Part shown: positions 22,724-35,265 of the stretch, in pieces | How positions within the stretch are numbered: the first letter of the stretch is position 1 | Layout: every line of letters starts with the position of its first letter | NCBI GenBank assembly: GCA_949130495.1 | Contig: OX422211.1 | Location: 537,337,372-537,401,371, forward strand | Direction: 5' to 3' | Source of the DNA: Sambucus nigra | Taxonomy: Eukaryota > Streptophyta > Magnoliopsida > Dipsacales > Adoxaceae | Length of the DNA: 64,000 nucleotides | Notes under the pieces: generated by a model | Database searches by the model: none | The model's input: the letters and a program-made list of their open reading frames with translations, nothing else | What the model was told of the DNA's origin: nothing | Translations under genes and position numbers: made by a program

Positions 22724-25715
22724 TGTAATACCCCGTATTTTTATGCAATATTAATTTGGGGATTTATTAAATTTAATGTGAATTAATTATTAAATATAAA
22801 TCTGGAAATTAATTATGTTATAATTATTAACGTGATGAGAGTTAGTAATTATGGGAAATTTGTTGAATATTACTAATGAGCAAAGTAAAATATAATAGTG
22901 GTTACATTAAATGTCACGAGTGAATAAGATGACAATTTTGGAAATTTGAGTCGGAACGCGCCCGTGTCCCGTCGGGACTAAATATTGATAAATAAAAGTG
23001 AAATATTTTTAAGTTATCCGTATGGTTACTTTGAGTGTGCCAACGCGTCCAAAAGGGTCTAGATAGTAAAAAAAGTGTACCCTGGGGTTTAGTTTGGGTC
23101 TCGGGGCGTTTTTAGGCTTAATTAGTACCCCGGGAGGGCATTTTGGACATTTTACATTTTTGGGTAATTAAACCCACGAAATTTCAAGGGTTATATCAGA
23201 TGTATAAGGTTGTCTTCTAGGGTTAGAACAACCAAAGACAAGGGACGGCCATAGGAGAGGAAAGGAGAGAGCTCCCAAAGAAATCCAAGGCCCGAAATCC
23301 ATCCGTTTCCACCGCCACCACCACCAACGCGTAGATCGCACGACGGGGAATGAAACCCCACCAAAATCATCCACAAATCAGAACATCGAAAATCCCGGGC
23401 AAGTTTTTATCTTGCTTATTTCGTTAATGCATCACTCATGTTAGTCTAGGGATGATTAGGATGAGTTTTGCGAAAGAAACCCCAAGAATTGTGATAGGAA
23501 TTCGAATGTAGTATTGATTTATATGCTATTCTGGAAACCCTTTAACATATAGAGGATTAAACCATGAAATTATGATGTTTTAAGAGAAGAAAATTCTGGG
23601 AAAAACAGATTAGAATCATGATTAAGAGATTTCTAGGGTTCTTGAGGTTTACATGAATTTTGGGCTTGTTAATCCATGTTTAGTGACGAAAATTTACATG
23701 CTTTACGTAGGAAATACATAATATGATGATATAATGTTATTAGTACAAATTCTTGGACGATTGGGAATGAAAAATATGGAAATTATTGAGGTTAGAGGAT
23801 GAAACCCGTAACTACAAAACTGCAGAAATCGCACACCTGCTTGATCGATCGATCGAGCCCCAGACCTCGATCGATCGACCCCTCCTGGCAGACTCATATT
23901 TTCCCTTTTTAAATTAGTTAAAATCACTTTGATGAGAAATAATTCTTGGACACCCTTATAAATATGTTTTGGCAGATAAAGAAGACCAGTAGAGTATATG
24001 AATAATTTTGAGACCTTTAATGTAAGACGAGAGTTGTATTTTTGGGATATTATATATAAGAAACGGTGAAACTATGTATTAAAGTGAGAGATTACGTAAG
24101 ATGGTTACGATGGAAAATAGATGAATACCTACTGAATGTTTATACTTGGGAGGATAGAGTCCATGAGAGTTACGTAGTAAGTTGGAATGATACCTCAAAT
24201 TAAAGTTAGAGATGGACCGTTATACGTAATAACTAATAATGAGATATGAGAATAAATGTCGTAACTATGGGATTTGAGATGTACCTAAAATTGGTATGGT
24301 AATATTAGTATAGTTATATGATTGTGTATGCATATACTATCTATGTGTGAAAATCATGCCCATGCTACTTGCTACCCCTGAGGTTACCGCGCTGGGACAG
24401 TCTTATCTCGATAGGAACTTTATGGGGGATATTGACTCATACCCTAGAATATAGATATCCTTGGTACATGTTATCGAATTGATAGTTCAAACGGTCCTAA
24501 GAGATGCGGGCATGTGCCATCCTCTTAGAGACTTGGAATCTATTCTTCGCCTCAATATTATTTCTGTATGTGTTAATACAGTTCGAGAGTGATTCCGAAT
24601 TTGTATTTCCCTTAGTACGAGTGATACGAGGATTGGATAGTAGAGTATGCCCACACCATAGTTTTTATGTGGGGTGCTGTTAGAATATATATTATACGAG
24701 TAGTTAATATATATATGAAATTCTAAAATTTGGAACTGCCTGTTGTGATATGGTAAGTAAGACATGTATAATGACTCAAATTGGAAATACTTGTTTTGAA
24801 AAAGTATAATATGACACTGGGAAACTTTATTAATAAATAAAGTTAAAATGAGAGCTTTGTTATTAAATGAAATCTTCCTTTTAACAATTATAATGTTCTG
24901 TTTTAAATCTTACGAGTAACCTAAGATAAGTTGAATCATTGGGAAGTTTAGTGCGGTATAAGATAGATATTCCGTTGGGAAGGTTAGTACGATAGGCGTG
25001 CACATTAGAAGAGAGGTGAGAATTTCTCAAGATAGTGCCGCACTAATATGTTGTTGCATTGGCCTGTAAACAATTTAAATACTTGCTAAACTAAATTTTA
25101 AATCATATACACTATCGGGCTCTGACCCGTTTCTATTTTCCTTTTCTCTTGTGTATATATGTATATATTACAGGTGCCCATCCACAGGGGCGTCTTGCTT
25201 AGGATCCCTTGGAAGAAACGTGTTGCATCTTAGGTGGGAGTTGCAGGCAACTTGCTTAGACGACTTCATTTACTTGATTCCACTTCTAGCCTTCTCAGTT
25301 ATTGGGGCATTTGTCGCCCTTTCCATTATTCATTTGTTTATTTGGACATTATGATTCAGATATTTCTAGTATTGTCATTTTGGGATTTATTATTGTGTGG
25401 ATGGTTTACTTTCAGTTTTTAATATTGGGATTCAGTTGTTGAATGTTTAAATTATTTGGATTATATGTTCCAGGATTATTGTGGTGTGATTCTTAAATTT
25501 TGAATTGTTGTAAATAATTAAATCTTTGTTCTAAAATAAAATTTGGAAATTAATGTTTAAAAATGGTTTTGACACTTAGCTTAATTAACAAGGGTGTTTA
25601 AATTTGGAAAAGTTATTTTCACGACAGTGATGCTAAGAATGAACCAACTGTTCACCTTGATTTTTAATTTAATAAAGGAGTGATCGCCCGGTATTTAATT
25701 AGGCGGGGTGTCACA
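22724..25715 (+). repeat. Tekay-A 3' LTR
   Basis: It begins TGTAATACCCCG and ends GGGGTGTCACA, followed by the CCCCA duplication. It is collinear with 415-3415 over its whole length, including the GATCGATC cluster. The (TA)n stretch is shorter in this copy. Confidence 0.92.
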
Positions 25716-25785
25716 CCCCATTCATTCAATTGTTTGGAACTCCCTCTAACTTTCCTCTTAAGAGCGGACGTACCACTAGAATCAC
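25716..25785 (-). pseudogene. CACTA second-ORF exon, 5' part (right of Tekay-A)
   Basis: This is the other half of the exon at 229-414. It is basic (SALKRKVRGSSKQLNEWG), as expected just before the conserved GQPIG block. Bases 25716-25720 (CCCCA) are the duplicated target site. The exon continues directly into position 409 once Tekay-A and one target copy are ignored. The acceptor-like GTACAG lies at 25786-25791. Confidence 0.65.
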
Positions 25786-26289
25786 CTGTACAAAAGCAAT
25801 GATTTAGCATATATAAATATTTACAAAATCCTATTGTACATATCTTTTAGGGTATACCCTCATGTGAGATGAACTGCGACTCATTTTCCATTACACCGGA
25901 GGGTGTACGATCGATACTACCTATTGAAACAACATTATTAACACAAGCACATAAGAAGTTGTGCAAATGAGTATATGGTGTTCAGTGCAATATTTGAACT
26001 CCTAGAGAAATAAAAATTTATATACCTGAATTTGAGATGGGGGTGATGCATGTGCTGCTCTGCTAGTAGACGAGGATCTAGCTATAATAAATCTGTTACA
26101 ACAAAATAATATATATGATTGGTTATTATATTAATAAAAGAATATGATAAAAATAATAGAAACATATGTCGTATCTCATAGTGCTTACATATATTCATGT
26201 TAATTTACAATTTAGCAACCCTCATTATTCGTCCATATCATCCTCACAATCATCACCATCAAGCATAGATGTATTGATTTACAATTTCC
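25786..26289 (-). other. CACTA intron/exon remnants between TNP2 and second ORF
   Basis: This is AT-rich sequence with one short exon-like segment at about 26035-26090. On the minus strand it is flanked by TTATTATAG and a GTATATAAA donor, and it encodes a Ser/Pro/Ala-rich stretch. Nothing else is recognisable. Confidence 0.4.
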
Positions 26290-26600
26290 ATTAAATGTTG
26301 TTTTCTCTTTCCGAAACTTATGGTGCAACGGTAAGAATCGACGATGACCCCAATAACAATTCTTTTGACCATTCTTTTATTGGGTCGCTTGATGATCTTT
26401 GTTACAACAAGGACAATAATTAACCTTTCTTACTCCATCCAGATAGCATCGCATATGCCGGAAAATCACTAATTGTCCACAACAACGCCGCATGAAACTG
26501 GAAAAATCGCTTACTCGATACATTGTAAGTAGTCACTCCATAACTCTTTTATCTCCGCAATCAATTGCTTACTGGAAGGTAAATTCCTTTCGTTATCCCT
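26290..26600 (-). pseudogene. TNP2-type CACTA transposase fragment
   Basis: The minus strand reads, with frame slips, GVTTYNVSSKRFFQFHAALL, then WTISDFPAYAMLSGWSKKG, then NKDH, then KNGQKNCYWGHRRFLPLHHK followed by FRKEKTTFNGN. This is the well-known TNP2 core (W-T-x-x-D-F-P-A-Y-x-M-L-S-G-W ... G-HRRFLP-x-x-H-x-F-R). Stops and frameshifts occur inside the block, so it is a remnant. In En/Spm-type elements the TNP2 gene precedes the second ORF. That order is kept here: TNP2 at higher coordinates, transposase_24 exons at lower ones, all on the minus strand. Confidence 0.78.
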
Positions 26601-27539
26601 TCGAATTTTCAATATTATCACTCTGAAAATTTGAATAAACATTGTCTCACAGGACACACCACAATAGCGAGTGCAAACACGGCGTTCCATCCCCTTGCCC
26701 CTGATCCAAAATTCGTGTTCTAGAAATGAAAGTCAAGCCACTATTTACGGACACACTTAACTAACAGACAATGAGATGCGTGACTGTAATTTTTCTTTCA
26801 TAAGGCCTGAATAATAAGTTTTTCAAGGATGCACTATTTCATAAGGCTTGAATAATAAGAGTTACTGTAAATTGTGCCTAAGATATCAACAATAGAGCTC
26901 TGTGTCAAAGCTTGAATAATTTCTTCTTTTGTGTATTTCCTGCACTGCTTTAGTGTATTGAAAGATATTTAAAAAATTCCAAACTAAACAAAAGATTAGA
27001 AACAAAAAATTCCAAACAGGGGTGTTGAAAACAATGAAGCTTTTGTTCTGTAATATTTTGTTATTTTTCTTATTCTCATTCACTTGTATATTGAAACAAT
27101 ATAATAACAATGAAGTTACAACCTACAGGACAAGAGATTACAAACAATAACAGTCACAAAACGTCTTCCCATCACGTGTTTTCCCAAATACCAAATAAAC
27201 AATAACAATAACTGACTGGATTTTATTAACATGAAAATAAAAGTAAATGATGAAAACAAAATAAGAGCGGCGCCGGACATCAAAAAAAAGTATGTGAACA
27301 AAATAAGAGTGGCGCCTGTTATAACAAAAAAAATTAAAAAATTAAAACAAACCTTGAACCTGGAGGAGAGAGGTGTCGGACTGGTATAGGGTGAGGAGCG
27401 ACGCTAGACAGAGCGGATGAACGAGCGACTGGGAGCCGCTGTGAGGAGCGTCAGGTGAGGGAGAGAGGAACGAGCGGCTGGGAGCGGTGTTGGACAGAGC
27501 GGAACCACGGTGAGGAAACGAACTGATAACGAATTGATA
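26601..27539 (-). other. CACTA 5' region, mostly non-coding
   Basis: No coding similarity is recognisable here. About 27360-27520 is distinctly GC-rich and contains repeated GAGCG(A/G)CTGGGAGC-like words. It lies just inside the subterminal repeat zone. A GC-rich leader at this place is common for CACTA elements, but here the role is inferred from position alone. Confidence 0.4.
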
Positions 27540-27589
27540 TTGTTTATTTGTGTATTTGGGTTTCTAACTTTAGGGTTATTTGTTTATTT

Positions 27590-28068
27590 TACCCAATTAA
27601 AAGAAGGTAAGTGAATATTTAAAAGGACACCCTTAAATTGTTGTCCTAATTGATGCGCTATAAGGGACGGTAATAAAACGTTGTCCTTTTTGCTTTGATT
27701 AATAAAAAGTGGGAAACGAATTATTTTAATGGACAGTAAATTGTTGTCCTTTTTGCTATCTTATAAGGGACAGTAATAAAAATGTTGCCCTTTTTTAAAA
27801 GAGAGGGAACGAAAAAATAAGAGAGGGAAATGAATCATTTAAAGGGATAGTAAGTGATGTCCTTTTAGAGTTGTTTTAAAGGACAATAATTTTTTATCGT
27901 CCTAAAAACTATTTTCAGTCCGTCATTAAGGACACATAAAATATTGCTATCCTTTTAGACTATTATAAAGGACATCCAAATCTTCCTGTCCCTTATACAT
28001 TTCTTTAAAGGACAACTTTTAAGTTGTCCTTAATACCTCTGTCCTTAATTGTCATTTTTCTAGTAGTG
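27590..28068. repeat. CACTA subterminal repeats and right terminal inverted repeat
   Basis: The words AAAGGACA, AAGGGACAGTAA and TTGTCCTT recur in both orientations every 20-60 bp and end in TTTTTCTAGTAGTG at 28055-28068. Subterminal repeats in mixed orientation are the known binding sites of the element-encoded DNA-binding protein in En/Spm elements. Here they support the boundary call at 28068. Confidence 0.8.
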
Positions 28069-28416
28069 TGATATCTCAAGTATGGCTTTTAGTTTGGCAT
28101 AGTCTTCTTTGATTCCCTTCTCACTGACCATGAATCTCAAGATTTTTCCTTTCATGATGCCGAAAACACGTTTCTAAGGATTTAGTCGTAACTGTTATTA
28201 TCGCAGTCACTCGAAGAACCTTTAGAGGCTCCGAATATGACCTTCCCGAGTCATAGACTTAATGATCATGTCATCTGCGTAGACTTATACCTCTTTGTGA
28301 ATAAGGTCTTGCAGGATGGTTGTGGCATCCCTTTTGTAGGTAGCCCCGGTATTCTTGAGCCTAAATGGCATGACAATATAGTATAAGATTCCCCATGGGG
28401 TGATGAAGGTAGTTTT
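28069..28416 (-). pseudogene. Tat-lineage reverse transcriptase fragment, left part
   Basis: The minus strand reads TPWGILYYIVMPFRLKNTGA, then LIHKEV, stop, VYADDMIIKS, then FGIMKGKILRFMVSEKGI. This corresponds to the RT palm including the YxDD active site of a Tat/Ogre-type element. It is collinear with 51330-51665 of the complete Tat element but diverged, with several stops. It is cut on the left by the CACTA end and on the right by Tekay-B. Confidence 0.88.
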
Positions 28417-29584
28417 TGTAACATCCCGTATTTTTGATGATGTAAATAATTATGTAATTAATCATTATTATGGGAATAAGTATGCGATTAATTACTGTTG
28501 TTGGATTAATTATATTAAAATGTGAGAAATTAATTTGTTATTAATTCGCATTAAAATAATCATTAACTAGCGTACCAAGGGTTAATACTTACTGTTGAGA
28601 ATTATTGAATATTATTGTGTGATATGTAATATGGAATTATAACATTTGGTAAATTGTCGAAAGTGAGAAATACGACAGTTTGGTAATTTAAGTCTGACAC
28701 GCGTGTGAGTCGTGTCGGTACTAATTGAATAGAATAAAAAGATAATTTATTTTTATTAACTAGTATGGTCATTTCGAGTGCTTCGTTGAGTCCGGAAGGG
28801 TCGAGATAGTCAAAATAGTATACCCGGGTGTTTAGTTTGGGTCCCGAGGCGATTTTAGGCCTAACCGGCACCTCGAGAGGGCATTATGGTAAATTGTATT
28901 TTTGGGCTAAATTAATGGACGAAAATTAAGAGTAATTATATCAGCCAAGGAAATTCCATTAGGGTTAAGAAGTTACAGGAAGTTAAGAACGGCTATAGGA
29001 GGTGTGACGGAGAACTAATTCCAAGAGAAAAGGGCCAAGATAACACCACCCTGCACAATCACCACCACTACCGTGTAGATCGGGACAAGGGAAGCACACC
29101 CATATCAATATCACCAATGGATCAGGCCATCATATTTGAGTCAATTGTTTATTACTTGATTTATTTTAGCAATAATCATGCTCATGTTAGTGTAGGTGAA
29201 ATTAATCATGATTTACAAATAAATTGGCTGAAAATTGGAGATTTAAATTATAATTAAGGATTGGTTTAATTAGTAGTTTAAAGTCCTTCATGTATGTAGA
29301 GGATTAATCACGAAATTGGATTATATATTGATGAACGAATCTGGGTTGATTAGGTTCTTTAATTGAAAATTTGGAAGCTAGGGTTCATATGAATTGATTT
29401 GGGGATTTTAAGTAATTATGATGTTTAATGACGAATTAATGATCCTAGGATATTGGGAATGATTTATAATTCATTAGGTGTTGATGGGTATTGATGATGA
29501 GGCTTTGGGTGTTTAATCTTAGAGGTTTTTAGGTTCAAAAATGGTAGAAAATGTTGAAATTTGGTGAAGAAGACGAAACGGTGG

Positions 29585-29780
29585 GTCTCGCGTGAAGTCA
29601 CGCGAAGTGGTTCAAACGAGATGGGCATCTCCCGCGAAGTGGTTCGAATGACATGTTGAAGTGGTTCAAATGGGATGGGGATCTCGCCCAAAGTGGTTCG
29701 AACGACATGTGGAAGTTGTTCGAATGACATGTCATTCTGGTTCAAACGACTTGTCATCTGGTTCGAGCGACAGAAGGAAT
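29585..29780. repeat. GTGGTTCGAACGACATG repeat cluster in Tekay-B LTR
   Basis: Eight or so units of (A)GTGGTTC(G/A)AA(C/T)GA with ATCTCGCGCGAA- or CATGT-type spacers are arranged head to tail every 20-30 bp. The 3' LTR keeps the cluster at about 36435-36650. Confidence 0.85.
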
Positions 29781-30073
29781 TTTTGGGAATTTTCTTAGAG
29801 TCCAGTTTTGAGGTTACCAGTTTATTGGAGTGAGAGAAACTATCAAATAGTAAATTTAAATAAGACGCAATTTTGGGAAAGTATGTGAGAATAAATACTT
29901 TAATTATTTCGGTATAGAGAGAATATACCTTGGACATTACGAGAGAGATAGTAATCTAAATATTTATACTATATGTAGAGATGAGATTTAAATACGTATG
30001 AGGAGTATATATGTAGGTTGGAGAGATACCTATAAATTATAATAGGATGTGTGTATGCCTATTATGGGAAATT

Positions 30074-30290
30074 ATTGTTAAGAGCACTAATGGGCGATAA
30101 CCCGGGGGTGCAAGAATCTTATTGTTAAGCGCACTAATGAGTGATAACTCGGGGGTGCATAAATTCTATTGTTAAGTGTACTAATGGGTGATAACCCAGG
30201 GGTACTGGATTACATTAATGGGTGATAATCCGGGGATGCAGGATTTTCTTAATAGGTGCACTAATGGGTCTTATCCCGGGGGTGCAGGAT
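30074..30290 (+). repeat. 47-bp tandem repeat in Tekay-B 5' LTR
   Basis: Five units start near 30083, 30131, 30178, 30212 (short) and 30258. Each contains GCACTAATGGGTGATAACCC followed by a G-rich run and TGCA. The whole array is absent from the 3' LTR. Confidence 0.85.
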
Positions 30291-30324
<34 letters not shown>

Positions 30325-31421
30325 GAACTTGTGAATATTTCTACTCTGTGAAATTAGTAAACTTGGTAATAATAATAATCATTACATTGCACCAAGCGGT
30401 CTTAACCTAAGGGTGTAGGATTAGTGTATATATATAGGGATGATAAGACTATATATATGTATGAGTGTACTTGGGTAACTTTCTACTTTGTGAAACTAGT
30501 AGATAAAATGGAAATGAGAAATAAAATAATCTTAGTGAATAAAAGATTAACCATTCAAACGGTGAATAATGAAACTTAGTATGTGAGATAAACTATCTGA
30601 TTAGCGTATTATATGGGTGATACGGGAATACTACTAGTGAGCATAGTTAGTATTAGTATGGTTTCTGACTAGTTAGACTGGAAGGTATAACTAGGGGAGA
30701 TTAGATCTACGTTAGGCGTTCACAATAGACGAGAGGTGAGAAACTCATGTGAGAGTTCGATAACTAACATGCGTATAAGACTTGTTTTAAGAACCAATTT
30801 TAAATACTTACTAAATCATTTTTACACATCGGGCTCTGACCCGTTTCTTGTATCTCTTCTCTCTTTTGTTATATATATGTATTATATCAGGTGCTCAGCC
30901 ACAGTATTATCAGATTTAGAGATTTGGATTGCTTGGCGTGCTGCAGCTGTTATGGAAGCTGTAGGTACTTGTAGTAGATGCATCTATCTTTCCAGTCAGT
31001 TTCATCTAGACTTCTTATTTAGGTTATATGTCGCCCACCTCTGGTTCCTTCATCGGAGATATTGTATTTTGTTTAGTTTATGGTTTGGAGTTTTGAACTA
31101 GGAGTTTGACCCAGTCTTATTTAATTCAGTATTTGATTCTTGTTCAGTACTTATTATATTCCTGTGTATGTTGATGGTTTATAATTTATTATTGGATTGT
31201 TATGGAGTTAAATGGTTTATATTTTAAGAGTTAATGAAAATGGAATTTACTTGGTTTTACTAAATGGGAAATGTTTTGACACCTAGCTTAATTTTATATT
31301 AGGTGATTAATATGTTAAAAAGTTTTTCGATAGTGATGCTAAGAATGAACCAACTGAATATCCTGTTTTGAATTGGTAGAGTACTGATCACCCTCTATTT
31401 AATTGGGCGGGGTGTCACATG

Positions 31422-31433
31422 TGGTATCAGAGC
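31422..31433 (+). other. Tekay-B primer binding site (tRNA-iMet type)
   Basis: TGGTATCAGAGC follows the 5' LTR by two bases, as in Tekay-A. The next bases (ATCAGGTTCTAGTGTCC) are also the same in both elements. Confidence 0.92.
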
Positions 31434-34400
31434 ATCAGGTTCTAGTGTCCTTAGGATATGTGCAGCTTATTACATTTCAGCGCATCATTCTTTGATGTAT
31501 AGCCTTATGATCGGATTATTGTGTTCCCTTACGTATGCGACTTACATTCTCCTGCTAAGAATTATAATGGATGTGACTCATTATACGAAATTCTATGTGA
31601 TTCGAACACCGAACATTTTAGGATGACCAACGAGGGCCGTAAGAAGAACTGCGGGAGAATAAGCTCAATAGAAGACATAAGAGCAATCGGTAAAGAGTGA
31701 TCGGTACAAAAATCACCCTGAGAATTACTTAAGAAAGAGGTAGTAAAATCGTCACTCGGGAATTGTGGGTTCCCAAGACACAATCATAGATAACGGTGGA
31801 GTAATTTCAATACCACCTATCATAGTCGATAAAGGGGAAATTAGAGGGACTATTTTGAAAACCCATCGATGAAAATGCTAAGAAAAAAATGAGAAAATGT
31901 AACAGACCAGCGGAAGTAAAAAATCCTAAGGCAATGGTGTAGAGTGGGGTGTGACGACAATCATAATTAAATTTGGAGTTAGAAGCTATAGCTCTTGGGA
32001 GCATCATGTAGTGATTAGAAACAATCACCATACATGAAGAAGTGTGTTTGAAATTTAGAGAGAAATTTGGGTACGATTTGACCGTGAGGTCTTTCATTCG
32101 AGGTGGTAACAAAATGCGAGTGAAATTTTGATGTTTAGCGCAATGAGTAAGATAAAAACCGATTGTGAGAGAAAGGTCGAATTGCAAAATAAACTTCGTA
32201 CCTGGCAGAGGGGCATAAATTATCCAAAGGGTCTATAGTTGATAAAGGACACGTGAGTAAGCATGGATGATAAATCCAGCTAGGATGACTAATGTCGATG
32301 TCATCAAGGTTATACGGTGACTAGTTCTTGCATTCTTTCTAGAAGAAGCAAGCGAGGAAGTTTAGAGAATCTGGCCGAAAAGCAAAACTGAACTTAACGG
32401 TGTTAGTGAAGCCCCACATGAGAGTATACCCAATAGGGAACACGGTTAGATGATTTTAAGTTGATTAACTTACTATAAAGTGACGATGAAGTCAATCAGG
32501 GCTGTTGAGGCCAACCATAGTTCCGAAAGGCAAGTGTAGCCAACAAGTTAAGACTACTCGGTCCGAGAGAGGGACATTCCCAAAATGGTCAGTGGGACCA
32601 ATGATGGGGAAATGGTTTGTGAAGTTTTCCTTATGTGAAGGAAGTAGAACTACAAGTATTGAAGGTGTCCACAATTGAGAAGTGAGACCGAAGAGATTAG
32701 AAATGGTAAACCATGCCAATTAGACATAACAACTGGAAAAGCGAGACTTACAGTGAAAAAATTTGGGGTCAAGGGAATTAGGCCTAGGAAATTTATAACC
32801 CGAGAGTGATGGGTTCAGGCTGGACCGGTAGAGTCGACGTTAATAGTAGCATACAGTATGTCAGGGTCTACGGGACTCAGGATGTAAACGGGAGTTCAAT
32901 AAAGCTATAATTGAGGCCTAGAAAGTTTGGGTCAATGTTTCAATAATGGGTGCGAAACCCACATGATGGAATAAATTGTCCATAATGAGAGAGGAAAACT
33001 ATAAGATGAAATCCTAGGATGTATAACGATTGCAGATGTTCGTGGGTCTTGATGGTAACCACGTGCTAAGACCTTGTGATTTGGCGAGACCGACGAGGTT
33101 TTGCTTCTTCATTGTGAGTAAAGGTTAGATTCTAGTGACATGGGAGTGGCACAACTTTTATGTAAATAACAAACCATAAACTTCGCGTGCGGGTCGTTTA
33201 GTGGAAATGTTAGTTTTAACAGTCTTGTTACAAACGTAATTCTCGTTGTTAGCAGAGCATTTTGATGATTGCCCATGAGTGAACCGGGTGGTCCCTAAGA
33301 ACATGTTTTGTTGTTATAATTTACTATTGTATTGAGTCAGCTTTAGTAGAGTTTATTATGGTAATGTGTAGTGATTAATTACCGTATGGTTAAACGATAG
33401 TAAAAATGTAGTGATATGACTGTCGTGTCGGATACTCCGGGAGGAGTGATCTTAGTTTTTTGCGGCGCCACCTGAAATAGGGTTGGGCCCATATATGAGT
33501 ATATATGAAACTTTCATGGTATTATAGACCTCAGCGAGTATAGTGTCTAATTATATGTGATTCCCGAGCATAGGAATTTATTTTTCTGTTAAGACTTGGA
33601 ATACATTGTGTTCTTATCGAGCGGCGAAATATAGCTCGTTATATATTTATAGCGCTAAGTACTTGGGATAGTGAGGGCTCCATGCTTCATGTTATATTTT
33701 TAGGGACATGAGAGTGGACGAGTAAACTTTTATGTCACAATACGTAGATTGTGGGAAAGTACATAGTATGTAATGAAGGCCTTACGAACCTCGACAACCG
33801 ACTAGGTTAGATAGTAGTGTAACGGGGGGTTCCTTATTTGGATTTTGCTTTACGAGACATCCCACGCATGAAACTAGCGAACGTCGGGAGTTGGAGAGAA
33901 GTTTGGTCGATAGTACATAAGTTTTGTATGTTGGTTATTGTACCTATAGGAGAAATAATTGAGAGTTGATAATTATTTCATAACTTAAGGCCAATAGAGT
34001 CACCTAGTCTTAGCATCATTCGGAATAGAGCAATTATGCCATTGAAGGATTGATTAAGTTTTGACTAGTGGGGTGGTTGAGTGCACCCCTACCACATCAG
34101 CATATCGAGTGTGTAAGAATTGAAGTAAGAAAATTTTATGTCAATTGTATAAAAATCCGCGAGGCATAGGGTGTATGGGCTCCCTAGGGGATTGAATCAA
34201 AGGGTGGATTATGATTATCTTGTGAATTCGATATCATGTATTCGAGTAAGCCAAAGATTACTCCGTAAGATTTGTTAGAGACTTACGTTTCAAAATAAAC
34301 TGAGATTTTTGAGCGGGAAAAGAGACTTGTGTCACACGATACGACAAAGTCACACGTATCACGATTAGAAGTACATTCAAGAGAGTATAAAAGGTATCAG

Positions 34401-35265
34401 GATACAAATAACAACGGTAATGGGTTTAATGTAGAGTAATTTTCAAAGTTAGTCATGCAGTGGGTCAGCTGACTGTTAGAAAAAGGGCGGACAATTCGAA
34501 ACCAGTAGGGGCTCCTTCCACTAGAGAATGGAAGAGTATCCCAAAGGATCTTCTCATGTAGCTGAAATAGTAAGATTATAGGTACTAAGATGCGATTGAG
34601 TACGACCTAATACCCACAGAGTGATGGGCAGGACAAGCGGTCTAATTGGATGCGGGAGAGAAAATTTTATGTGGACCCTGAGATCTTAGGGGTGGACGAG
34701 AGTAGTACCTTTCACTAGTGGAGCTTGTGTCCAAATGACTCTTATAAGTTCACTCTCGGGCAGAGTGCCAGTAGAAGTATGGCACGATAAACAGTGGTGT
34801 TGTTGTCCTACTTGAGAGTTAGAGGTGGGGGACCAATTATGATTACAAATGTCGGAGAAGAATCGATATTGTCGTATATATTGTGAGTGAAATATATATT
34901 ACACAGCCAATTTGATTGTATGAGCAACACGAAACGAAGTCGTATGTATATGAAAAGAGGATAAATCTACTAGGGTGAAAATAGTAGAAGGCTAGATAGT
35001 GAATATCTAAAATAAAGTTTAAGTACTGAAACTTAAGCGGAAAGGTTTGGGCAAGAGCCTGTATGACAGGGTAACCTGGAGTTTAAAAACAAACACATAT
35101 GAAGTGTTCATTATTAAGGGTACTCGATAGTGTACTTTATGGGTAGGATGGAGTAGCTTACTTGTGAGCGCAAGGATGCGATGCGTAATATTTTTACAGA
35201 GTTGTCTATACCTGGTATACTTCTTCCGAATTTTGGGATGAAATTCCGTTGTAAGGAAGAAAGTA
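31434..35265 (+). other. Tekay-B interior, no readable coding capacity
   Basis: Only short, unconserved frames are present. Similarity to Tekay-A is visible in the first about 90 bp, near 33455-33540 (against 20486-20570) and best at 33785-33900 (against 20930-21070). A GATGAAATTCCG-like pol end lies just before the 3' LTR. The polypurine tract is weak (AAGGAAGAAAG, 35252-35264). It is either a very decayed pol or a non-autonomous interior. Confidence 0.55.

Larger units (their letters stand above)
415..25715 (+). mobile_element. Tekay-A: Ty3/gypsy Tekay/Del-type LTR retrotransposon, defective
   Basis: Two LTRs of about 3.0 kb (415-3415 and 22724-25715) are flanked by the 5-bp duplication CCCCA (410-414 and 25716-25720). 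A TGGTATCAGAGC primer site follows the 5' LTR and a G-rich polypurine tract precedes the 3' LTR. The interior keeps gag zinc knuckles and a protease, but RT, RNase H and integrase are not readable. Leaving out the nested Athila-1 (4666-19594), the interior is only about 4.4 kb. The LTRs are nearly identical by eye (4 differences counted over about 210 bp around 881-1090), so the insertion is young relative to how decayed its interior is. Confidence 0.9.
1..28068 (-). mobile_element. CACTA (En/Spm) DNA transposon, right part, with nested insertions
   Basis: The right terminus at 28051-28068 reads inward as CACTACTAGAAAAATGAC, the canonical CACTA end. It is preceded inward by subterminal repeats. 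Minus-strand fragments resembling TNP2 transposase (26290-26600) and the plant transposase_24 family (1-414 plus 25721-25785) lie inside it. The left terminus is outside the window. The element sits in a Tat-lineage reverse-transcriptase fragment that resumes at 28069. CACTA elements make 3-bp target duplications, so the flanking TGA at 28069-28071 is a candidate, but the left copy cannot be seen. Tekay-A accounts for most of the length listed here. Confidence 0.82.
28417..31419 (+). repeat. Tekay-B 5' LTR (full length)
   Basis: It begins TGTAACATCCCG and ends GGGGTGTCACA. It contains the GTGGTTCGAACGAC repeat cluster (29585-29780), about five 47-bp tandem units (30074-30290), and TA microsatellites near 30300 and 30425. 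Confidence 0.92.
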
